Shown: piece by piece, positions 1 to 4,475 of the stretch
Numbering within the stretch: the first letter of the stretch is position 1
How the letters are laid out: every line of letters starts with the position of its first letter
From: Leptotrichia sp. oral taxon 215
GTDB lineage: Bacteria; Fusobacteriota; Fusobacteriia; Fusobacteriales; Leptotrichiaceae
Reading direction: 5' to 3'
DNA: 5,261 bases
Assembly: GCA_905371725.1 (NCBI GenBank)
Contig: CAJPML010000093.1
Coordinates: 1-5,261, forward strand
Notes under the pieces: model-generated
Databases searched by the model: none
What the model was told of the DNA's origin: nothing
Seen by the model: only the letters and a program-made list of their open reading frames with translations
Translations under genes and position numbers: made by a program

Positions 1-1
1 G

Positions 2-7
2 TATAAT
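2..7 (+). promoter_or_regulatory. Possible -10 box upstream of the MOSC-modB-moaC cluster
   Basis: A perfect TATAAT hexamer lies at 2-7. If used, transcription would start near 14 and give a leader of about 75 nt before the MOSC start codon. The matching -35 region would fall outside the window, so it cannot be tested here. Such hexamers arise often by chance in DNA this rich in A+T, so this is only a candidate. Confidence 0.25.
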
Positions 8-38
8 ATACCATAATAAAAAAACAAATTTTTTGATT

Positions 39-58
39 AAATTTATTAAAATAAATTT
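39..58. repeat. A+T-only inverted repeat with T run in the MOSC leader
   Basis: Two perfect 8-nt arms, AAATTTAT (39-46) and ATAAATTT (51-58), flank the 4-nt spacer TAAA. T residues run from 56 to 63. The layout resembles an intrinsic terminator, but the stem has no G-C pairs and would be weak. It could equally be an operator or chance structure in A+T-rich DNA. If it ended an upstream transcript, almost no room (64-78) would remain for a separate promoter before the MOSC ribosome site. That argues for a leader element or for read-through. Confidence 0.35.
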
Positions 59-89
59 TTTTTAGCAATATAAAATTCAAGGAGAGAAA

Positions 90-521
90 ATGGGTAAAAT
101 AGAAGCAATATGCATCTCTGAAAAGAGAGGTACTCCAAAAAAGGAAGTTTTTCATATTAATTTGATTGAAAACTTCGGACTGGAAAATGATGCTCATGGA
201 GGAAACTGGCATAGACAGGTTAGTCTCCTCTGTTTTGAAAGTATAGAAAATTTTAAAGTAAAGGGAGCACCTGTAAATTTTGGAAGTTTTGGGGAAAATC
301 TTATAATAAGCGGACTGGATTTCACGAAAATTGTTCCTGGTACCATACTGTCGGGTGATAATTTTGAACTTGAAATAACCCAGATAGGAAAGGACTGTCA
401 TAACCGTTGCCACATTTATTATGCCATGGGGGATTGTATAATGCCTCGGGAAGGAGTTTTTGCTACTGTGAAAAAAGGTGGAGAAATTAAAAAAGGATGT
501 AATATAGATATAAAAGAATAG
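90..521 (+). CDS. Small stand-alone MOSC-domain protein
   Basis: This 143-residue protein is essentially one MOSC (Moco sulfurase C-terminal) domain. Visible signatures are DAHGG (34-38) followed by RQVS (42-45), FGENL (67-71), and the C-terminal core with Cys103, Cys107 and Cys116 running into MPREGVFA (118-125) and KKGGEIKKG (128-136). MOSC domains are thought to bind or hand over sulfur or sulfurated pterin cofactor. This short cysteine-rich form is common in anaerobes beside Moco genes, often near mogA/moaB, but its exact reaction is not established. It is predicted to be cytoplasmic, with no signal peptide or membrane segment. The start is supported by AAGGAG at 79-84, 5 nt before the ATG. 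It lies 21 nt upstream of modB and is probably co-transcribed with modB and moaC, so a role in Moco or molybdoenzyme maturation is a reasonable inference. The family call is firm; the function is not. Confidence 0.9.
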   Translation: MGKIEAICISEKRGTPKKEVFHINLIENFGLENDAHGGNWHRQVSLLCFESIENFKVKGAPVNFGSFGENLIISGLDFTKIVPGTILSGDNFELEITQIGKDCHNRCHIYYAMGDCIMPREGVFATVKKGGEIKKGCNIDIKE

Positions 522-542
522 AGCAAAACAGAAAGGATGTAA

Positions 543-1211
543 ATGATAGAAGCAATTCTGCTTTCACTGAAAGTTACTGTAATAGCAGTTTTTGTAACGT
601 TTTTTATTGGAACAGCTCTTGCTTATGTATTTCATAAAAATAACTTTAAATTCAAAAATATTATAGAGACATTGATAGTTCTTCCTATGTCCCTCCCACC
701 TACTGTAGTAGGATATATTCTTCTTGTATTAATAGGAAGAAAGGGGCTGATTGGAAAATATTTTTATGAATGGTTTGGATGGAATATAGTGTTCAGCTGG
801 AAAGCTGCCTGTCTTGTTGCAGTAGTTGTAACTGTTCCACTCATGTATCAAAATGCTAAACTTGGTTTTGATAATGTTCAGAAAGAAATTAAGGAAGCTG
901 CTAAAGTTGACGGAGCTGAATCTTTTCAGATATTAAGGTACATAATTTTTCCTATGGCTTCAAAGGGTATACTTGCCGGAATTCTTCTCTCATGTATACG
1001 TGCCATGGGGGAATTTGGCGCTACTCTTATTGTTGCCGGAAATATACCTGGACAGACACAGACAATCCCTCTCCTTATATATTTTTCCATTGAAAGCGGA
1101 GAAATAAAAAAAGCAAATATACTTATAATTATCATAGTAATATTCAGCTTTATACTGGTAATGGTAATAAACAGACTAATAGAAAAGGAGGGTAAAAAGC
1201 AAGGTGAATAA
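543..1211 (+). CDS. modB: Molybdate ABC transporter permease ModB
   Basis: ModB forms the membrane channel of the ModABC molybdate importer, receiving molybdate from ModA and driven by the ModC ATPase. The 222 residues match the usual ModB length. About five membrane segments can be seen, near 5-30, 41-65, 85-103, 137-157 and 192-211. The EAA loop that docks the ATPase begins [10 protein letters not shown] (118-127) and ends at Pro137. The RAMGEFGAT motif (153-161) is typical of the ModB/CysT permease group. Specificity for molybdate rather than tungstate or sulfate is inferred from adjacent moaC and nearby modA. The start has AAAGGA at 532-537, 5 nt upstream. The end overlaps moaC by 8 nt. 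No ATPase domain is fused to the C-terminus and no modC follows, so the ATPase must be encoded elsewhere, possibly just upstream of the window. Confidence 0.94.
   Translation: MIEAILLSLKVTVIAVFVTFFIGTALAYVFHKNNFKFKNIIETLIVLPMSLPPTVVGYILLVLIGRKGLIGKYFYEWFGWNIVFSWKAACLVAVVVTVPLMYQNAKLGFDNVQKEIKEAAKVDGAESFQILRYIIFPMASKGILAGILLSCIRAMGEFGATLIVAGNIPGQTQTIPLLIYFSIESGEIKKANILIIIIVIFSFILVMVINRLIEKEGKKQGE
1185..1191 (+). promoter_or_regulatory. Ribosome binding site for moaC inside modB
   Basis: AAGGAGG lies within the last codons of modB, 12 nt before the GTG used by moaC. The spacing is longer than usual, but no other in-frame start lies closer. Its position inside modB fits translational coupling of the two genes. 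Confidence 0.6.
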
Positions 1212-1686
1212 GCTTACACATTTTGATGATGATGGAAAAGCAGTAATGGTAGATATTACTGAAAAAAATGTTACGGAAAGAACAGCTGTTGCTACAGGTG
1301 AAATTGTAATGAATAAGGAAACACTTGAAGCAGTAAAAAAGGGAAATATAAAAAAAGGAGATGTTCTAGGGGTGGCAAGAATAGCGGCTATAATGGCTGC
1401 TAAGCAGACACAGTCCCTTATTCCTATGTGCCATAATATTCTGCTTACAAATGCTAAAATAGAATTTTCATTTAATGATGAAGAGAATAAGATTCTTATA
1501 AAATCCACTGTAAAAACTACAGGAAAAACGGGAGTTGAAATGGAAGCACTTACAATGGTTTCAATAGCCGGTCTTACTATTTATGATATGTGTAAAAGTA
1601 TGGACAAGTCTATGGTTATAGGAGAAATCAGACTGGTAGAGAAACATGGTGGAAAAAGTGGAGATTGGGTTAAAGATGAGAAATAA
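1204..1686 (+). CDS. moaC: Cyclic pyranopterin monophosphate synthase MoaC
   Basis: MoaC acts with the radical-SAM enzyme MoaA in the first step of Moco synthesis, converting the MoaA product 3',8-cyclo-7,8-dihydro-GTP to cyclic pyranopterin monophosphate in the cytoplasm. The 160 residues match the family length (about 160). The conserved blocks [12 protein letters not shown] (51-62), [10 protein letters not shown] (74-83) and [11 protein letters not shown] (110-120) are present, as is HGGKSGDW near the C-terminus. The active-site residues known from E. coli MoaC (Lys51, His77, Asp128, Lys131) fall at the same numbers here, which strongly supports the GTG start at 1204. The gene overlaps the end of modB by 8 nt. 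No moaA is in the window, so it must lie elsewhere. A 104-nt gap to modA follows, without a convincing terminator. Confidence 0.97.
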   Translation: MNKLTHFDDDGKAVMVDITEKNVTERTAVATGEIVMNKETLEAVKKGNIKKGDVLGVARIAAIMAAKQTQSLIPMCHNILLTNAKIEFSFNDEENKILIKSTVKTTGKTGVEMEALTMVSIAGLTIYDMCKSMDKSMVIGEIRLVEKHGGKSGDWVKDEK

Positions 1687-1704
1687 GTATAATGAATATT
1701 TTAC

Positions 1705-1736
1705 TTGATTTATGTCTATAAGCAAAAGAATATAAT
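1705..1736 (+). promoter_or_regulatory. Candidate promoter for modA
   Basis: A perfect TATAAT lies at 1731-1736, about 55 nt before the modA start. The best -35-like match is TTGATT at 1705-1710, but the 20-nt spacer is longer than the preferred 17. A second TATAAT at 1688-1693 overlaps the end of moaC. The 104-nt gap and strong modA ribosome site (AGGAGGT, 1780-1786) suggest modA can be transcribed separately, but the A+T-rich background makes this weak evidence. Confidence 0.33.
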
Positions 1737-1740
1737 TACA

Positions 1741-1765
1741 TAAGTTTATAAATTGGAAAAACTTA
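1741..1765. repeat. Short inverted repeat in the modA leader
   Basis: Perfect 7-nt arms, TAAGTTT (1741-1747) and AAACTTA (1759-1765), flank an 11-nt spacer. The repeat lies just after the candidate -10 box and ahead of the modA ribosome site, where an operator or weak leader hairpin could act. The arms are short and mostly A+T, so chance is a fair explanation. Confidence 0.25.
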
Positions 1766-1790
1766 AAAAAATAGGTAATAGGAGGTAAAT

Positions 1791-2555
1791 ATGAAAAAAA
1801 TTATTATTTTATTAACACTATTACTTTTTATTTTTAGTTGTGGAGGACAGAAAGAGACTGTAAAAAAAGAGCCTGTGACACTTACGATAAGTGCCGCCGC
1901 AAGTTTAAAAAAATCGCTGGATACAATTGTGGAAAATTATAAGAAAGAACATCCTGATATAACTATAAATGTAAACTATGGTGGTTCAGGAGCTCTAGAA
2001 AAACAGATTATAGGTGGGGCTGCAGCTGACATCTTTATTTCAGCCGCTAAAAAAAACATGGACAATTTGGAAAAGGAAAATCTTATAATTAAGGAAACAA
2101 GAAAAGATCTGTTAAAAAATACATTAGTTCTGATAGCACCTAATACTCAGAAAGATACATTAAAATCTTCAAAGGAATTAAAAAATACAGGAAAGATAGC
2201 TTTAGGTGAAGAAAAAACTGTTCCTGCAGGAAAATATGGGAAACAGACACTGGAAAAATTGAACTTATGGAATGATATTCAAAATAAGGTAGTTTATCAG
2301 AAAGATGTAACAGCTGTCCTAAACATAGTAGAACTTGGGGAAGTTGATGCTGGAATAGTTTATCTTACTGATGCAAAAAAGCTTAAAAACGGATTTATTG
2401 TTGAAGAATTTTCTCAGGATTTACATGAACCTATAGTTTATCCTGCAGCTGTTATCTCTTCTACAAAAAACAAGGATCAGGCTGAACAGTTCCTTAAATA
2501 TCTGGAAGATCCTACATCAAAGAAAATATTTGAAGATGCCGGATTCAAATTTTAA
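1791..2555 (+). CDS. modA: Molybdate-binding lipoprotein ModA
   Basis: ModA is the high-affinity binding component of the molybdate ABC importer and delivers the oxyanion to ModB. The 254-residue precursor starts with two lysines and a hydrophobic stretch (4-16), ending in a lipobox-like I-F-S-C. Cys17 is therefore the likely lipidation site, so the mature protein would be membrane-anchored outside the cytoplasmic membrane. Ligand-site motifs of the family are visible in order: ISAAASL (33-39, with Ser38), NYGGSGAL (62-69, with Ser66), VPAGKYG (144-150, with Ala146), KDVTAVL (171-177, with Val173) and VYLTDA (190-195, with Tyr191). These correspond to the oxyanion-contacting positions of E. 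coli ModA. AGGAGGT at 1780-1786 supports the start. It is separated from modB by moaC, which is unusual, and a 172-nt gap follows. Tungstate binding cannot be excluded from sequence alone. Confidence 0.95.
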   Translation: MKKIIILLTLLLFIFSCGGQKETVKKEPVTLTISAAASLKKSLDTIVENYKKEHPDITINVNYGGSGALEKQIIGGAAADIFISAAKKNMDNLEKENLIIKETRKDLLKNTLVLIAPNTQKDTLKSSKELKNTGKIALGEEKTVPAGKYGKQTLEKLNLWNDIQNKVVYQKDVTAVLNIVELGEVDAGIVYLTDAKKLKNGFIVEEFSQDLHEPIVYPAAVISSTKNKDQAEQFLKYLEDPTSKKIFEDAGFKF

Positions 2556-2622
2556 ATATCCAAATCGTAAAGTTTTGATGGGAAAAAATGACGCTATAAA
2601 TAAACAGCTGCTTTATGATAGA

Positions 2623-2653
2623 ATTTTCTTAAAAAACCTGTATTTAAGAAGAT
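2623..2653. repeat. 11-bp hairpin between modA and yqeB
   Basis: The arm at 2623-2633 pairs with 2643-2653 over 11 positions, ten Watson-Crick and one G-U, around the 9-nt loop AAACCTGTA. The core TTCTTAAA/TTTAAGAA is a perfect inverted repeat. No T run follows, so it is not a standard intrinsic terminator for modA. It could slow or process the modA transcript, act as a leader structure, or form part of a control region with the palindrome 13 nt downstream. Confidence 0.5.
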
Positions 2654-2672
2654 AATTATAAAATAGTATACT
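2644..2672 (+). promoter_or_regulatory. Candidate promoter for yqeB-xdhC
   Basis: TTAAGA at 2644-2649 matches four of six positions of the -35 consensus. It is spaced 17 nt from TATACT at 2667-2672, which matches five of six -10 positions. Transcription would start near 2679 and leave a leader of about 49 nt. The -10 box lies inside the perfect palindrome at 2666-2682, a typical place for a repressor to block polymerase. The alternative -10-like TATAAA at 2657-2662 has no good partner. Confidence 0.35.
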
Positions 2673-2682
2673 TAAAGTATAC
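2666..2682. promoter_or_regulatory. Perfect 17-bp palindrome, probable operator upstream of yqeB
   Basis: GTATACTT and AAGTATAC form perfect 8-nt arms around a single central A, 45 nt upstream of the yqeB start codon. The symmetry and length suit a dimeric helix-turn-helix regulator, for example a GntR- or TetR-type protein, but the site does not identify which one. It overlaps the candidate -10 box. As RNA, the 1-nt centre would force some pairs open, so a DNA operator is more likely than a hairpin. The palindrome is plainly visible; its regulatory role is inferred. Confidence 0.55.
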
Positions 2683-2727
2683 GAGCTGATTTCGAAGAAA
2701 AGAATATTTTTAAAGGCAGGAAATAAA

Positions 2728-3555
2728 ATGACATATCGAAATATTGTACTTATAAGAAGTGGAGGGGATATTTCTTCCGGAATAATTGAAAGACTTCATA
2801 AATGTGGTTTTAAAGTTGTAGTTCTTGAAACCGGTAATCCGAGCTCAATAAGAAGGGAAGTTTCTTTTGGTGAAGCAGTTTACAGAAAAAAAATGACTAT
2901 CAATGGACTTACTTCTATTTTGGCAGATAATATTGAAGAAATGGAAAAAATTCTTGAAAATGATGAAATTCCTGTACTCATTGATGGAGAAGGGAAATAT
3001 ATCAGGATATTAAAGCCTTTTATTCTTATTGATGCCATTCTTGCAAAAAAAAATCTTGGAACACATATAAATATGGCTCCGATTACAATTGGGGTGGGTC
3101 CTGGTTTCTTTGCAGGAAAAGATGTTCATGCAGTCATTGAAACTAAGAGAGGGCACCATCTCGGAGAAGTAATATATAATGGTGAAGCTATTAAAAATTC
3201 TGGAATACCTGGAAATATAGGCGGTTTCACTAAAGAGAGAGTAATACACAGTGAATGGGAAGGAAACATAAGGAATATAAGTAAAATTGGAGATACAGTA
3301 AGGAAAGGGGAAACAATAGCCTTAATTAACGGAAATAAAGTTCTGGCTACCATAGACGGTATTCTTAGAGGAATAATAAGAGACGGGTATTTTGTTACAA
3401 AAGGATTCAAGATAGCTGACATTGATCCAAGGATGAATGAATATGAAAACTGTTTTACAATTTCTGATAAAGCTAGAAGTGTAGGCGGTGGTGCTCTTGA
3501 AGCTATACTTACATTAAAAAATCAAATATCAGGAGGCCTTACATGGATGAAATAA
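2728..3555 (+). CDS. yqeB: YqeB/EF2563-family selenium-dependent molybdenum hydroxylase accessory protein
   Basis: The 275 residues match the YqeB family, which comparative genomics ties to selenium-dependent molybdenum hydroxylases and to genomes that keep selD without selenocysteine or selenouridine genes. Its biochemical activity is not established. Recognisable blocks are RSGGDISSGI (10-19), IRREVSFGEAVY (41-52), the central stretch GPGFFAGKDVHAVIE (124-138) followed by RGHHLGEVI (141-149), IPGNIGGF (160-167) and GFKIADIDPR (226-235). Residues about 183-225 (GDTVRKGE, then a second half with DGILRGII) look like a biotinyl/lipoyl-type sandwich fold, although no modified lysine motif is evident. 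No signal peptide is seen, so it is likely cytoplasmic. AAAGGCAGG at 2712-2720 supports the start. The stop overlaps xdhC by 13 nt, so the two are very likely co-translated. The palindrome at 2666-2682 suggests control of this pair. Family assignment is confident; the molecular role is open. Confidence 0.92.
   Translation: MTYRNIVLIRSGGDISSGIIERLHKCGFKVVVLETGNPSSIRREVSFGEAVYRKKMTINGLTSILADNIEEMEKILENDEIPVLIDGEGKYIRILKPFILIDAILAKKNLGTHINMAPITIGVGPGFFAGKDVHAVIETKRGHHLGEVIYNGEAIKNSGIPGNIGGFTKERVIHSEWEGNIRNISKIGDTVRKGETIALINGNKVLATIDGILRGIIRDGYFVTKGFKIADIDPRMNEYENCFTISDKARSVGGGALEAILTLKNQISGGLTWMK
3531..3536 (+). promoter_or_regulatory. Ribosome binding site for the XdhC-family gene inside yqeB
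   Basis: A perfect AGGAGG lies in the last codons of yqeB, 6 nt before the ATG at 3543. It fixes the start of the downstream gene and implies translational coupling. Confidence 0.8.
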
Positions 3556-4337
3556 TATTAAAAAAAATCATAGAATCTTTAAACAAGGAAGAAAAAGTTG
3601 CATTAGTTACTATTACAGAGATTAAAGGATCTACTCCTCGAGATGAAGGTTCCTTAATGTTAGTCTGGGAAGATGGTAAATCTTTTGGATCTATTGGTGG
3701 TGGTAAAATAGAATATACTGTGATTCAGGAATCTGTTGAAGCTCTTAAAGCTGCTAAAAGCAGGATTTTCAATCATAGCTTGACTCCGCAGGGAGACTTA
3801 AAGATGGAGTGTGGAGGAGAAGCGAGTGGATTTATAAGAGTATTTATTCCAGAAAAAAAACTTATTATTGCCGGTGGAGGTCATGTAGGTGAAAAAGTTC
3901 TGGAACTGGCAACCTTTCTTGGATTTAAATGTACTATTATAGATGATCGTGAAGAATATGCTATAAAAGAAAGTCTTCAGAAAGCTTCTGATATAATAAT
4001 TACTCCATATAATGAAGCTTTTCAGAAGATTACAGTCACTAAAGATACCTATATTGTCATTGCAACAAAAGGACATGCAGGAGATTTGGATTTTGTAAAA
4101 GAAGCCCTTAAAACGGAAGCAAAATATATAGGACTTATAGGAAGTAAGGTGAAACATGTTTTCATCAAAAATTCTCTTATTCAAGATGGATTTTCTGAAG
4201 AAGAAATTAATAGAATATATGGTCCGATAGGATTAAATATATCTAACCAGCTTCCTGAAGAAATTGCCGTAAGTATAATGAGTGAGATACTTCTCATTAA
4301 GAATAACGGTACATTGGAACATAGAAAAGATATTTAA
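3543..4337 (+). CDS. xdhC: XdhC/CoxI-family molybdenum hydroxylase maturation protein
   Basis: XdhC-family proteins bind Moco, promote its sulfuration and help insert it into xanthine dehydrogenase-type enzymes; they are not enzyme subunits. The 264 residues show the two-domain layout. The N-terminal XdhC/CoxI domain has TEIKGSTPRDEG (25-36), GSIGGGKIE (49-57) and MECGG with Cys90 (88-92). The C-terminal Rossmann domain has AGGGHVGEKVLELA (110-123), IDDRE (133-137), ATKGHAGDLDFVKEAL (174-189), YIGLIGSKVK (195-204) and YGPIGLNI (226-233). Cys90 matches the conserved cysteine of the family and could take part in cofactor or sulfur handling. The gene overlaps yqeB by 13 nt, and the pair is a typical accessory unit for selenium-dependent molybdenum hydroxylases, here possibly acting on selenium instead of, or after, sulfur. 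No hydroxylase subunit is in the window. The symbol is family-level and should not be confused with the E. coli Fe-S subunit called xdhC. Confidence 0.92.
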   Translation: MDEIILKKIIESLNKEEKVALVTITEIKGSTPRDEGSLMLVWEDGKSFGSIGGGKIEYTVIQESVEALKAAKSRIFNHSLTPQGDLKMECGGEASGFIRVFIPEKKLIIAGGGHVGEKVLELATFLGFKCTIIDDREEYAIKESLQKASDIIITPYNEAFQKITVTKDTYIVIATKGHAGDLDFVKEALKTEAKYIGLIGSKVKHVFIKNSLIQDGFSEEEINRIYGPIGLNISNQLPEEIAVSIMSEILLIKNNGTLEHRKDI

Positions 4338-4475
4338 ATAGAATATGAATTTTTTGAAATTTGCTTAAATAAAAATATATGGATTTATTTCATCAGTTAA
4401 TGTTGCAAAATAAAATTTATAATTATTTTAATATATAAAGAGTTATAATAAAAAATGTAAAGAATGGAGAGAAAT
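4338..4475 (+). other. A+T-rich gap with possible nfnA promoter
   Basis: This 138-nt gap contains no gene. Several -10-like hexamers occur (TATAAT at 4418-4423 and 4444-4449, TATAAA at 4434-4439). TTGCAA at 4403-4408 resembles a -35 box, but no pair has normal spacing. A 7-nt inverted repeat, AAATAAA (4367-4373) and TTTATTT (4384-4390), is too weak to call a terminator for xdhC. The gap size and change of pathway suggest that nfnA has its own promoter here, but I cannot place it. Confidence 0.35.
4466..4471 (+). promoter_or_regulatory. Ribosome binding site that decides the nfnA start
   Basis: GGAGAG lies 4 nt before the ATG at 4476. An in-frame ATG four codons earlier (4464) overlaps this site and has no Shine-Dalgarno sequence of its own, so the later ATG is preferred. 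Confidence 0.6.

Noticed and set aside
492..542. An AAAGGATGTAA word repeated at 492-502 and 532-542.
   Set aside because: One copy encodes the C-terminal Lys-Gly-Cys-Asn of the MOSC protein and the other holds the modB ribosome site. An 11-nt match of this composition is not meaningful.
926..1508. Minus-strand open frames at 926-1135 and 1176-1508.
   Set aside because: They lie opposite modB and moaC, which carry clear family motifs, and their translations show no recognisable domain.
1687..1790. A Moco or tungsten-cofactor riboswitch, or a ModE operator, in the gap before modA.
   Set aside because: The gap is short and almost pure A+T, with no stable multi-stem structure and no pair of inverted CGNTATATA-like half sites.
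2578..2655. A 25-codon open frame starting MGKNDAINKQ between modA and yqeB.
   Set aside because: It has no Shine-Dalgarno site, is very short, and overlaps the hairpin. The opening residues loosely recall transposase-like starts, but there is nothing further to support a gene or a relic.
3010..4184. Minus-strand open frames at 3010-3249, 3126-3422 and 3798-4184.
   Set aside because: They are antisense to yqeB and xdhC, with compositions expected of reversed A+T-rich coding DNA and no domain motifs.
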